Below, one piece after another: positions 23,181 through 37,000 of a stretch of DNA of 64,000 nt. The first letter of the stretch is position 1. Each line of letters opens with the position of its first letter. A program made the position numbers and the translations under genes. The notes under the pieces are model-generated. The model saw only the letters and a list, made by a program, of their open reading frames with translations. It was not told the origin of the DNA and searched no databases. The DNA is from Clytia hemisphaerica (Eukaryota > Cnidaria > Hydrozoa > Leptothecata > Clytiidae), in NCBI GenBank assembly GCA_902728285.1, contig CACVBU010000818.1, positions 1 through 64,000 of the forward strand. Direction: 5' to 3'.

Positions 23181-23342
23181 GACAACACAGACAAGCAGGC
23201 ATCACAATCGAACGCTTTACTTCACAAGGGGAAAACAGGGAGTTGGAAAAATTGTTTTACACCACAAATGACAAAACAATTTGAAATTTGGGAAGAGAAA
23301 TGGACGAACGATACCGGTTTGAATTTCACATACGAATTGTAA
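23181..23342 (+). CDS. Cytosolic sulfotransferase, last exon only
   Basis: After acceptor TTAATTAACAG an open 54-codon exon ends at TAA 23340-23342. It contains LLHKGKTGSWKNCFTPQMT and ends WTNDTGLNFTYEL, which matches the C-terminus of cytosolic sulfotransferases (RKGxxGDWKNxFT, the 3'-phosphate-binding loop of PAPS). No earlier exon with the PAPS P-loop (PKxGTTW) was found in the window, and the upstream DNA is retrotransposon. It is either the end of a gene with very distant exons or an exon fragment. A possible ATTAAA poly(A) signal follows near 23430. The tail lies 257 bp from the opposing WDR90 exon. Confidence 0.7.
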   Translation, partial: DNTDKQASQSNALLHKGKTGSWKNCFTPQMTKQFEIWEEKWTNDTGLNFTYEL

Positions 23343-23598
23343 CAAAATATCCTGAGTGTTTACCTTGAAATCTTGTAGAATTACTTAAACCAGTTATACG
23401 CCACATTATTTTTTGTAATATTATGGTTAATTAAAGAAAAGTACGTCACACTTCAAAATTGTCAGAATACTGTTTAATTTTGAGACGGAGCCTCAGCCTT
23501 TTTTAGTTAAGTATCTCGCTAAGACGGAAAAACTTTGTATACTGATTTTGAAATTGAACCTTTGCCTCGATGGCAGTAAGATATCGAACAAAACTTAC

Positions 23599-26500
23599 CG
23601 CTATCAGGTTCCCAAATAACATTTCTCCTCGCATTTCCGTTGGCACCAATAATCTCTGTTAGCCTCATACCAGCTTGATGTGTGGGTGCTGCATACCGTT
23701 TGTTAGCCAGTTCTGACATCTTCCTCAACTCTTGGAAATGTGAAAGAACTTTTGGTGCTGAATGTTGAAGCCTCGCACTTCGGTGAAGTGATTTCTGCTC
23801 CTTATCCTGAAAATATGATTAGAAGTGAGTGGTCAAGGTTTGGGGTTCCCGGTTCGAATTCTCGCTCCTCCAAATCCTCTGTTCAATTGATAGATAGCCG
23901 AGTTGACTAACCATGCACCCCGATAAAACAATCGAAAGACTGTCTTAAAAGAACAAAGTAATCTAGGACTTGGCTATCCACGTTAAATATCAACTCTATC
24001 CATCATCTCATTCTGATAGAGAACCCAGAAATATCGTGAAAAAGAAGTTTATTTTATTTTGCAACTTATTTCTTTTCGTTTATCTGTCTATCTTTCTAAC
24101 TAAAGTCATCATTAGAAAGCGCACAACTTTTACTCCAATCCTAAATGCTAAAAAACATTAAAATCACTATCTATGACTGTGTTTTCTAAACTTGAAGATA
24201 TCCTTTTTCAGGGGCAACGGAATTAATTTACCAGCATGCTTTTCTCGGACATATTTTTAACGGATCTTCATCATTCTTTAACCGTTTCATGGTTTCAGCC
24301 CACTTTTCAGGTGCCCCCATTGAGCATGGTGCACCCAGCAATTTAGGTCCCCTTGAGAAATTGCTTTGAGTTAGGTACCCCCATTCAGACAAAAAAAAAT
24401 TTTTTAAATAGACGCTTTTTGTTCTTTTGTCATTCTTAAAATCTTAATGATTTTTGGGGTGGTTTAGTAAAAAAATTCAATAATTTGAAATATTTTGAAT
24501 TATCGGCGATCCAAAAAAATATCTGCAATCTGATTGGTTAAAAAGAGTACAATATATCTTGTATTTTACATGTAAAAAAAAAAAAAATATTGATGAAAAG
24601 ATGTTGTTGCATTGTAGCGGTAGCAGCAATCTAACGTCACTTTGCTACAAAACTGCCTTGCGCTTTTTTCTAACACAAAAAGTGCATTTTTTGGGTCACC
24701 GATAAACTAGTTATCAGACACAAGCTCGTGTACAATACAGAAATATTTTACTCGTTCCGAATTTTTTTACATATTTTCCTCGCCTAAAGGCTCGGAAAAT
24801 ATTGTGCAAAAAAATCTCGGAACTCGTAAAATATTTCTTGTATTGTACTCGCAACTGTCTGATAACTATTACATATTCGATTTGGAAAATATGACCAGCC
24901 CCCAGAGCCTCCATCAAGACAGCTAGATACCCTTAATGAATAGGTAACCCCAAAGAATTGCAAGGCATTAGCCCCCCTCTACTAACCTGGCCTAGGTGCC
25001 CTTCAGATTTCTGGGGGGGGGGGGCTGACACCATGCGTTTTTATGGAGTCCTTTTTAAGGTTTTTGGACCACCCCGTTTTTATTAGGACCCCTCTGTTTA
25101 TTTATTTTTGAAAATATTTCCAGCTATCACTGAATTGCTCTAAATAGCCTGGTTTTAGCTTATAATTACCTTATTTTGGGGTTTTTTGAGTTTCAATTTC
25201 GGAACCCCTACTACTCGGGACCCTAGAGTGTAGTATCTATCTATTCTGCTTACCACATTATTATAACATAGGATTTCACAATCACTGTCCTCTTCTTGGT
25301 TTTCTCTCTTCTCATCTTTTTCTTCAATTACAAAGTCGATTAAATCATCCTCCAGTTGACTGATATTCTCTAAATGTTGAGATTCATCCAACAATGTCAT
25401 TGTGCTTAGTTTTGGTACACTTCTAGGAGGTGCTGAAAAATGAAAGTCCATCGCAAATACATCAATCGTATACGCAATATATAGGACGATGAAAAGAATC
25501 ATAGGCCGTCTATGTATATGGTGTTGTTTTTGTTTATTTCTTTAACCTTTCCGCCCCGAAAGACGTATCTGATACGTTCGCCATACGTTCCGAAAGACGT
25601 ATCTGATACGTTTTTAAGGTGACCTTTATATTTGGTCGGATTACGCCCCAACCGTCAGAGGTACGGTAAAACCGATCAAAAAATCGGAATCAGCGTGAAA
25701 TTTCCGATAAGAAACAATCGGGGTTTGTTTTGGTATGGCGCAACATTTTTCAAAAATAGAAATGGTAGACCAAGCTGTGTTGCGTGATTTTGTGAAACTG
25801 GACAGTCTGTGCCACTAACTCGATCGGGAAGATTCTTCCAAAATTGGAAGATTCTTCCGAAATGGGAAGAATCCTCTCGAACGGGAAATCAACTTAACAC
25901 CTAAACGGGTTAACGGACTTCCAGATCGGGAAGAAGTGAGAAACTAAGAAAAACTCGATCGGGTTGGAACTTCCCGTTTGGGAAGTTTACGCAGTTTTTT
26001 CACAATTTAACAAGATTTCTACGGTAAAGTCTACTTTTCTTTCGGTGAAAAACCTTAAAATTTGATGCTTCTTCACCTCCTAAAAGTTTCAACTTTCGCC
26101 GGTCATCGTACAGCTTCGCCGAGATTCAGTCAATTTTCAACTTCCCAAAGAGGAAGAATCTTCCAAAACGGGCAGAAAAAAATAGCGTAAGTTCTTCCCG
26201 TTCGGGAAGGTTCTTCTTATTTTGGAAGAATCTTCCCGATCGAGTTAGTGGCACAGACTGCTGGAGGAGGTAGAAAGTTAGCTATGAAAGTAAGGGTTTA
26301 TAAAAGTGTTTTAGAGTTTTCTTTGGCTTTTCAAAAGTATGGAATTGTATTACCTAACTATAAAGAAACCTTCTAAAGAAAAAAGTAAGTGTTTTTATCA
26401 ATTTTTCAGTTCTCTATAAATTTTTGAAGTTTTGCACCAAAAAATGACTTTTTCGCGACATTGTTTTTTCATATACCTTTTGTCTGGCTTCATAATTTCT

Positions 26501-28082
26501 GTCCAAAATTGTTTGAAGTACTCAGTTAAACATATTTAGAAAGGGGAAAGGTAGGGCTTTCCAAAAATATAAGGGTTTTTTTCTGAAGTTAATTTTTCAA
26601 AAAGTTATAACGGTTATCGTGAAAATTGCATTTTCATCAAAAAACGTTGCGCGCAGACGGGCTGAAGATATAAAAATGTTGCGCGCTGGAAAGGTTAAAA
26701 TCTAGTTGCTTGTATAAGTTGTTGTTTGTCGATGTTGCTAGTTGATGTTGTGTTGCTTCCAAGGATAAACTAAATGGGCACGGTAAGCGTTTTTACGACA
26801 GGGAATTACCACTGTAAACATCGTGTGTTGTCTTTTTGATGGTTTTTTTGTAATTCCTATATGCTAGATAAGATAATCTATTTAGTTGAAAAAAAATCTC
26901 AGGCTCTAGAAAGTGGCCTGTTGAAGCAAAAAACATACAAGGGTTTTTGGACTCAAAGTAGCTACTTATTAGGAGCTGTAACTTTTGATCCAATAACTTT
27001 ATGTGAAAAATATTTATATAGCATATATCAGAAGGCCTCAAAGTACGATGTGTTAGATCAGTGCACACTTGAAGCGACGACGTATACGTTTATATAGAAC
27101 CCCCTCCCCATCCCAAAACACACCAGGTGTTTTACCAATAGTTTCATTTCCATATTTTCTCCGTTAAGCTCCAAACTTACAATCACGAAAGTTCCATCTG
27201 AGACGGACTAACTTTTAACAAGGGGGTTTTAATTAGAAAATCGGACTCTTTGGTAGTAATCTCTTATTGCGAACCAAAAAGTATGGATATTTCTTTTCTT
27301 CGGGGGTCCCGTTAAGGATAAGACAACCAATAGAATTAACACTACAGTTGTTACCATGGGCTCTTTCAGAAAATGTCCGGAGGTAGAGGATTTGGTGTCT
27401 GGGGGTAGTGAAAATCTACAAAATTTGCCATGTCCTTGCTCCGTTTCGGGGTAATTTTGCTCCGTTTGAGGGTAATTTCGATTGTCCATGGGGTCAAGTA
27501 ATGCTTGTCCGGGGGGGGGGGGGTTAGACCTGCTGTTCGGGGGTCAAAAGTCACAGGTTAAATTTCCAAAAACAGTTATATCCTCCACTCCCCATATTCA
27601 ATTTTTTTCTGGAAAAGCCTCATATAGGAAACTTAATTATGAAGAATAATTTAATCACACCATTGTTATATTGCTCGATCAATTGTGGAGGTTGTCTTGG
27701 CATTGGCTGGTCTTCACGAGGTAACATTGAAGTTTCAAGTGGTTGAGGTCCTGGTGGTGAGTGTTCTTGAATCTCTGGGAAGGCTAAACGAAATAAAATC
27801 AAGGAAAAAGTACAGCAAACTCTCTCTAATTCGAATCTCTACTATTCGAATCTTTCTGTAATTCGAACTTAAATATTGATCCCCTTAAATGAAAAATGGT
27901 TCAAATTAGTCTCTGTAATTCGAACCTTTCTCCAATTCGAATGAAACTTTCGGTCCCTTGAAGATCGAATTAGTCCACAACGTCCATTCAACGTTAGGTG
28001 AACGTTGAAACAGCGTTTTGTGGCAGCAGCAGTGCAAAGCATCAATTAAAGCTCACCTTGTGAGGGCACTTCTCGGTCATTT
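23599..28082 (-). CDS. WDR90: WDR90 exons 20-23: inter-propeller linker and entry to the next propeller
   Basis: Exons 28082-28057 (26 nt), 27783-27661 (Pro/Gln-rich), 25432-25254 (acidic, DLIDFVIEEKDEKRENQEED) and 23806-23599 (MRLTEIIGANGNARRNVIWE, like the start of the third WD block in vertebrate WDR90). The intron between 27661 and 25432 contains a piggyBac-like MITE with another element nested in it. The donor after 23599 is a good GTAAGT, but no acceptor exon with WD sequence was found further along the minus strand to base 1. Confidence 0.87.
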
Positions 28083-31000
28083 CTAAAACGTAATTTGGAA
28101 ACAGTAATTAGATTTTTGAATAAAAATTCCAAAAAAGATAATAAATATAATTTAGATGGTTATTTTTTTATAAATTTCATACAGATCCTACTCATTGTAG
28201 CAAATAATAATCGTCCTGGGTTAGAAACGTTCGTTAAAATACACTGTAAGGGTACCTTTTCACGGTTCAAGGGCTACACTGTAAGAGTCTGATTTTGAAA
28301 GCCCTGAAATCGACTGCCCCCCGGGCTAGTTCTACCAAACAGAAAGCAGGGCTTTTCATTTGAGACGAATAATAGATTTTAGAAAAAGCAAATTAGCACA
28401 TATTCTTGAAACTTTGGTGAATCATACAGAATTTTGAAACGGAAAAGCCTATATACTTGAGTGAGACAGAAGTCCGTTTGAGATGCATATTTAACACTGT
28501 TTCAAATTCTATACCACTCAAAGAGATTGAATGAAAAAAACCTGAAAAACTCGAATGTAAAAAAATAACACATAGCTCACACTGAATTATCTTGCTTGAA
28601 GAACGGTATGAAGTCCCAAACAGCTATCATTTCACCTGAAGAAATCAATTTTCGGCAGTCGTTTGTGAACGCTAAGCTGGAAACATCCGAACAATGTCCA
28701 ATAAAAACCTGAAAAAAAACAATTGATTATGTGTATTAAAAATACTTGGAAGGCTTTTATCTTCTGCTCTTAGAGTTGACCAAGTTCTAATTTCAAGCTA
28801 GGAGTTCCATTTCTGATTTCACTGAAGATTTGCGTGGACATGTCATGAAACTTTGAATTTAGTCAAGTCTTAATAAAGGTTATTCTCAGGGAGCGTAAAC
28901 ATAAAGGAAGCACAGAAATAAAAAGGTGCTTCAGGTTAAAAGTTGTGAAATAATAAGCATACGGTCTTAAAAGTTTCTCAAACTAGAATTTTTTTTAAAA
29001 TAAAATGTTGAATAAAATGAGAATTTGACTACATGGAGTGCTCGAGGTAGAAGTTTTCAATTGAAACGAGGATTGATTTTTTTTACAGCAAATTGGCTCA
29101 CATAGTGAATTTTTTCAACCTTGATGATCCAGAAGAAATATAAAAATCTAAGGAGGTTTCTTTTGTCAAACTTTTTCCTTTTTTATGGTATAGAAAGGAG
29201 GGGAGCCTGTTATGCTGACAAAGTAGAATAACCAAAAGAATTCCTCAAACTTTGTGCTTGCTCAGTGCCGAAAGATGAGAAGCGTATTCTTTCTTTTGTT
29301 TAAAAATGCTGTGTAAGCAAATGCGAGTGGACACATTAAATGATGTCCTTTAACACCATCGTTATGTTGCCCACGCCCCCTTTTTAACCGTTTCTGTAGT
29401 GTAGAGTTTAAAAATGTTGTGTAAGCAAATGGTAGAGCAATGTTAACCTGTGATTCTTCCATCTTATAGTCCCACACTTTGATGCAGTGATCGCCCGCCG
29501 TTGCAATGAAGTAACCTCTTGGGCAGCAACAAAAACTGGTTGGTGTCCCTTTGTGAATGTTACTGATCTAAAACAATTATTATTATTATTTTATGTTTAA
29601 TGTCTGAATTAAGAGTTACCTATTAAAATGTTAGTCACAAATGTTAGACGTTGACCCCCTGGAAGTTCTTTTCGGGCTAAAACAAACTTGGAAATGTTGG
29701 TCTATCCCCTGTATGTATATAAAATGGAATGGCCCAGTTCTTATTTCTCATTCTTACAAAACTATTCTTGTAAAAGAGAAACCTTTATAAAATGGCCACG
29801 CAGCCGAAATTTGATATGAGTTTTCGGTTCTTACCTCAGTCAGGATCTGTCCAGACTTTGAATTAAATTTCAACAATCTAGAATCCATCGTGATTACTAG
29901 TAGCTCACTACCAGTGATGGAGGGTGAGAAAATCAAACCAATCGGTTTATCCATCAGTGTTTTACTGTTTTTCTTCGATGATTTTGTTGGTTTTTGATTG
30001 GTTTCTTTGAATGTGCATGAAATATCAATCACCAGCAGCTGGAGGAAAAAGAAAGAAAAATCTGCTGTGAAAAACTAAACTTCTTAGTTCGCTATGAATT
30101 AACGTCTATTCCACATGCGAATTTTTCGAATGTTTTGAGCCCAGGTTTTCGGGCTCCAAACATTCGATTTTTTGACGTCACTTTAAACTTTTCAAGCCCT
30201 TGCAGTAGGGAAAAATCGAATTTGCGTCAAAATACTTGAAAGGCTTCTATTTTTCAAAAATTGTCAAAGTGGAACTCGAGATGAAAAATCTCAGTTTTTA
30301 GTGAGGTGCTCGCTATGCGTATTCCAGGTTTGCGGGCTCTAAACATTCGACGTCACTTTAAACTTTCGTAATCAAAGTGTAACCTACCAAGAAACTGAAT
30401 GAAAATTTAAAGTCCGGTTTTTGGTGAGGTACCTGCTAGACCAAGGAGTGCTATATTTTCGGCTTTTTTTTTAACACACCGGAATAAAAATACCATTCGG
30501 GAAAGGCATAATTAGAGGCGTATTACTTGACAGAAATATATGATTACTTCCGAGGGCTCCATTTTTATGTAAATTGACTTTTCGAAAATCTTTGAGAGTA
30601 AAACGTTGATTTTTGTGGCTTTACAAATTATGCACAATCGATCTCAAACTATCTAACTATTCCAAAAGCGAAGTAAACAAACGCTAGACTTGAAAATAAA
30701 GAACTTCAAAATGTTCACGCCCTTGCAAGACACAGTGGAGATACAGTCTGTTTTTTTGTAAAGAAGCCTAACTTATTGAAATCTTTTACAAACCTCATCC
30801 AAAGTTTTGGCACTGAAAACAGTAATCAGATACGACGATGCACCAATAACAGCTCCTCTATTACCAAGAGAATCGATTTCTAACACATAACTCGGAAGCT
30901 CTGGTTCCTTACAAACAAGATTCTCAGTCATTTTCAAGACATCGTAATCATCAGAAACATTATATTGAATCAGAGCTCCATCACCACCCGCAGAGTACAA

Positions 31001-34000
31001 GTATTGTCCGTTAGGACTGTAAGCTGTAGATAAGATAGTATCTGTGTGTTGAAGGAGCTCTTTTTTCAATGTTGTTGTCGATAGACTGAAGATTCTAACG
31101 GCGCCGGTTACGAAGCCACATGCAAGCTCTGGTGAATTTGGATGACAAGACACACTTGTAAGTGCTTCGTTTGGACTTTGGAAGTCGTATACTTGTTGGA
31201 ACGTATCTAAGTCCCAGAGTTTGATGGTTCTGTCTTCCGATATGGATGCGATTTGTTGGTGAACAGGATTCAAAGATGTGGAAATGATTGGTGATAGATG
31301 TGAGCGTGTGATGGTTGAATATGATTTTTGAATGATGTCAATGGTACCAAGATTTCCCTGAAATGGAAAAGATGATTTCGGAAATGGTAAATTGGGAATC
31401 AGATCTCCTTCCAAAAGGAAAGAGTTGGTTATTCATGATGTACACCATTGCAATGTCTTCTGACATTACATCATGGGCCCAACAACTGATTGGTTGTAAG
31501 AGCCCTTCACGTGTAACCAATCAGTTGTTGGGGTCGTGATGTAATGCCAGGTGACATTGAGTGATACATATCATGAATTGAGATTTATTGACCGTAAGTG
31601 ATTTTGATTTTTGCGTAAAATATAGTTTCCATCAGAAACAGACTCACCATATCCGTACCGGCCAGGATTTTGGATCCATCTTCAGATATACTGACAACAT
31701 TCACTGCTCCTTCGTGCTCTAACAGTTAATATAAACAGAACGAGCACAAAATCAAATTTTGTTTAAATGTTAATTGACACATTTAAAATGTTTACATGGG
31801 GGATTTTCTCTCTCAGGAAAAGCAATATAATTCTCAATAGTTTTTTGCTTCATAAAACACTATGAATAAAAACCCTCCAAGAAAACATAATAATAGAACT
31901 TGCTAGAAGTAGCTGGTAAATTGCTTCGAATAATTAAATCAAGTAAAGCCATCTGTATTCATTTGCCACTAGATTTAACTACGAACGACACCACGTAAAA
32001 GTTGGAAATGTTAAAAGTGAAATATCCATTCCCCAAAATCAATTTTAAACAATCTCGTCAGATTCATAGAACTTGAGACAGAAAAGCCATGAATCTGGCG
32101 AACAAAAAGCTTATCTGAGAGTGTGGTCTCTCAAACACTCCAGTATTTTTCATACCTGCTTCCAAATAAACTGATTGAAAGGAGATCGGCCAAACCCTCA
32201 GATAGCCATCACTGCATCCAACTGCACAATAATTATCTGACAATGCAATACAGTTCAACGACAATTGCTTCCCTTGAGAGAGATCGAACACTTTGGTGAC
32301 AGTGAGTGATTTGTAGGTCACCACGAAAAGCTTGCCCGCACTGGAAGAGACAAATCTGAAATGAAGAAGAAATACAATGTTTACATAAAAAACTTTTCAA
32401 GATTCGTGAAATTTTGCAGGATATTGCTGAAATTATAGTGTCCTAGTAGGTTGGTTCCCCTCCCTTGAAAATTGAAAAAGATTCTTCGGCCCCTCCCCCC
32501 TTTAGAAAAAAAACTATGGAAATGGAAAGGACACAATGGAAATTTTAGACATTTTAGATTTTTTGACGGTCAATCGATTTTACACATCAAATTAGCGCAT
32601 AATCTTGAGATTTTGGTAACTCGTGCTGAATTTTGAGACAGTCATCCTCTATCATTATGATTTTTTAGCATTTGATATTACGGGGAGACACTTTTAAAAG
32701 GTATCTAGACAGTATTAGAAGTGCAGATCTTTTCATTTCAGTGATTTTGGAACTTGGATAAGGTCGAAACGTTTAAAAAGATGTATAACGCTATGAAACC
32801 ACTTTTTTAAAGAGATGACTTACATTTTGAAATCAGTAGGGTCTTCGACCAGTTTCTTCCGTCTCTCAAAAGCCATATCAGTGAACACAACATCCAGATA
32901 TTGACCCAACTCAATGGCACATGATTTCAATTGTTTGGGTTTCAACCGCCACACTCTCATGTTCGATTTACCACAAGTCATAAGCCTATAGAAATAACAT
33001 AATAACGAATAATAAAGTAAAATCAACTGTTTTTGGTGAGCGACTGAACCTATCTTGAAAATTTGCAAAATTGGTTAGTCACGCAAGAAAAAGCGAGAAA
33101 TAAAGCGAGAAATAACCCAAATCACATAAAATGCTTCAAAAAATTTGCCCTATCGCACATCAAGCAAGAGAATTAAGACGTAAACATCGCGTAAGTCTCA
33201 ATCACGCCAACAAAAATCAAAATCACGCAAGTATTAATCAAAATAAAACATAATTTTATCATACCTATTATTATCATTGGGAATGAACTTGACACACGTG
33301 ATGGTATCAGCCCGCAACTCTGTATGAACCTTTGCAATTAACGAAGCCGCACCTCCTTTAACCACTGACGAAACATCCCAAACTGCCAAAACCTTATGTT
33401 GAAACGGTTGATACATCAGACAATTTTCCATGTTATTTAAAAAGCGCTTTTAACTGGACCATGCCTTTCTTAAAATCACTAAAAGTGTACTAATAACAAT
33501 CCTTGTTAGAGAAATACACTACTAAAAGCGCCCTTTTCGGCTTCCAACTTTTTTAAATATGACATGTATATTACGTTGTTTTTGTTTTCATTTTACGCAT
33601 TCTTAGCCATGACATTTATAAAACTAACCATGCTCAGATCAGAGCTGGGGTTTAAAATAACGGCGCTATTGTCTAAAAAGAATCGAATTCTTTAGTAACG
33701 GTATGACGTAAGAACTGGGTGAAAACACTGTAGTCTCCGTAACTCGAACCTCTTACTCGAAAATCTCCTTAACTCGAACAAATTTGCATTACCCGTGTAT
33801 GTTCGAGTTATGGCGACTCTACTGTATAAGAGTTTTCTGATTTGGCGTTTAGAAAAGTGTTACGAAGTACAGGTTACCTGTTTTTGATGAGAATCCAAAC
33901 CAACCATACACAGAAACTCATCATTTGGTGAAACACTGAAATAAAACAGAAGATAATCAACCTGCTGCTCAAACTCCAAACAAACACATAAAACTGTATA

Positions 34001-37000
34001 ATGTAGAATTTTCATGTCATATTTGAGCCCCTTTTCTTGATACATTTAGTAGAAAGATATGGAATTTAGTGACAAAAAAAGTCTTCGACCGCAGGCGAAG
34101 GCTTCTCTTTCAAACTATCTCCCCTAAGGTAGGGGAGGGTGCTACTCTTTCTCCCTGGATTGCTCCACTCTTAACCTTAATCTTTCTCTTAATTGTAGAG
34201 CATCAAGCAGAGAGACAGCAAGTACCATTTTTGTACTAAGTACGAAGTCTTACTCTGTACCGGAGTGTACCTCACGTTTATCGCTTCGTGGTAGAGTCTG
34301 TGCGCATTGTCTGTTTGATAAAAAAATTCCCGTACGGAGACCTCTGCGATGCGATGACGTATGATTAATAAATAGCAACACTTCTCTCGTCGTCTCCCCT
34401 CTCTCACCAACACTCCATCGCAGCGGTAGGTTTGAAAAAACTCAAATGAGAAAAGACAATGACAACAGGCCCTCTACGGCAATGAATTTTGAAATTAGCC
34501 GTAGACACTGGGTCTGTGTTCAGACAAACGAAGTCTTTGATATGACCCAACCGGGAATAAAGCCACAAACTTACGCCAGAAACTCTACTTTGAACAAAAA
34601 TGTGATAGATACAACACAATGACCTTTTTTATACAACTTTACATAGTTTCCTCCTCAAATTCTCAGAAAACCCTGTACGGGGGGGGGGGGGCGAAGAAGC
34701 CTCAATGAAGAAGCCTTTAGTGGGGGGGGGGTTCAAACTTTTTAACCAAATAAATTTATTATTCAAAATTTTATCCCAGAGTTCACGACAGGGGGTCTGA
34801 CAAATTTATATATAAGAGGGTTTGGCCTTGGGGGGGGGGGGGTGATTATATAGGGGGTTTTGAACCACCCAGGAAAATATGCTTTAAAGATCATCGGTCT
34901 GATAATTGAACCAAGGCAGGCTCAAAACAATTAAATATTGTACCTCATACAATGAATATCTGCAATGTTGGTTTGGAAAATATTGATACATTTTAAACTT
35001 TGCACTTTCCATGTTCGTATGATGGAGTTTTGTCCTCTTTGTGCGGAAAATAAAATGTTATTGTCCGTCTCACACAAACATAATGACGTCACCTACAAAT
35101 TTGGAAGTAATACAAAAAGTCAACAGAGGGACATGCATTGACTTTAGACAGCCGACTTTCTGCACGCTTTAATTCACAATTAAAATAGTCAGAGCAAAAT
35201 GTGGGCTGTCTTAACTACTGCTGGCAGAAGCGATTGGGAAAAACCCGCAGTTTTGACCCGCAATTTCAAGACTGTAAAAGTGCAAATCAGAAGCTAAGCG
35301 TCTCCGTCACAGGAAAACACACATACAATTTGCTAAGGCAGGGCGAAAAATAGACGGCTCAAAAAAGAGGTTATAACACTTTTCGGGATCAATATTCTAT
35401 CTATTATTTATGAAAAGGGTGAAAATGTTAGAAAGTAACCTGCTTGAAACAAAATACAGTAATTACCTCTTCATTATGACCTATCATGAACTGCTGTCGA
35501 CCACTGGTGACGTCATATTTGACAATGCAACCGTGTGAAGGATAAACGACATTACCACCATCCTTCGTCCAAAATACCTGGAATGAATCAAGGAAAGTAT
35601 AATCTCCGAGCTTATCTGCCACTGAGTTTACATACCTTGGATTAAGCTATATATTCACCATCTTTGATCGAAGATGTTTTTTGAAGTGGTACTGTAATGG
35701 TAGCACTACCCGATGTTAATGCAATGAAAGTTTTCCGTTTTTTAAATTATTTTTCACCAACATTGAGTAGCAGGAGATCACTTCAAAAAACCTCCGATCA
35801 AAATTTAGTTTAGCCGGAATCGAGAAATATTGTTCAGGGCATATAAAGGCCAGTGAATACTACACAAGCTTCGTAAGGGGACTTTCTCATTTAGGCGAAC
35901 GGCTTTAAAAACTCTTTCAGATATTGTATGAATATTAAATAAAATGAACTTTCGAGAGCAGTGATTGAGTGAAGTAAAACAGTCAGTCGCTCCAGAATCT
36001 ACCACTAATCAAAAACCTTGCATTAGAACCCCAGTCGATTTCGGTACCGTTTTCAAGAAAAAAAGCAACACGGTTTTGAAAGAATAAACTGAACAAGCAA
36101 GCCGGTCCACCCATTACATATACCGTATTTCTTTGGGACAAGCTGGAGTTATTTGATTTGATTTGGTTGGTCGTTAAGTTGTAAAATAAAAGAATCTTAT
36201 TACTTTTTCTAAAGAACGCGTCATCTCTATCACTTTAAATGACCAATTAGTGAAGTATCTTGTAAAAACTCCGGCTCATCCCATTTCTTTCTACCTCAAG
36301 AATTTATTTCAAATAACATAATTCTATTGCTAAAAACGAAGATTCCCATTTAGTCATAATATTAATTTTTAGACATTCAGTTATAGAGGCAAACAGTGAG
36401 TTTATAGTAACTTCAACAGAACAGAATAGCTTTTGAAATATTTCTGCAATATCTTAATATGACAATTTATATAACTTATCGGGGAAAACTTCGTCGGGGA
36501 AAAATTCGTCACTTGCTGGTAGTTGGTAAACGCATTAAGGCCGGGGAAAATATTCGTCACTTGTCCAAAATTTCGTCACTTTTCCCCGACGAAGTTTTCC
36601 CCGATAAGGTATGAGTTGTGAAAAATAATCAACAAATGGGATTACAAAAAAATATTTTATACACCGGCCCTAATTTAGAACCGGCCACTTTTACGCCGGT
36701 CTATATTACGTCACAGCTAAATCTTTTCCATTTTTGACCCGTTTCTGATTTAATTCGATAAGGTATTCAATTTACTTAGTAGAAACATAACATAGTATAC
36801 CTTTGTCGAAGTACTTCCATCAAAACCAATAATTTGACTCAATTTCAATATGGGATCAACATTCAATACCTGCAGGTTTAAAGAAAACACTTGTAAGGAG
36901 AAATTAGTGTAGTAAGTATCAATCTAAAAGGTTGTCGTTCGATTGTCAATCTCAGTGATGTGATTCATTTGGCTAATGACTGTACAAGGAACAAAGTTCT

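Noticed and set aside
34404..34619. Missing WDR90 WD exon (minus-strand text with VSLWLYSRLGH)
   Set aside because: The phase and flanking splice sites do not fit, and the similarity to the expected WD segment is too weak.
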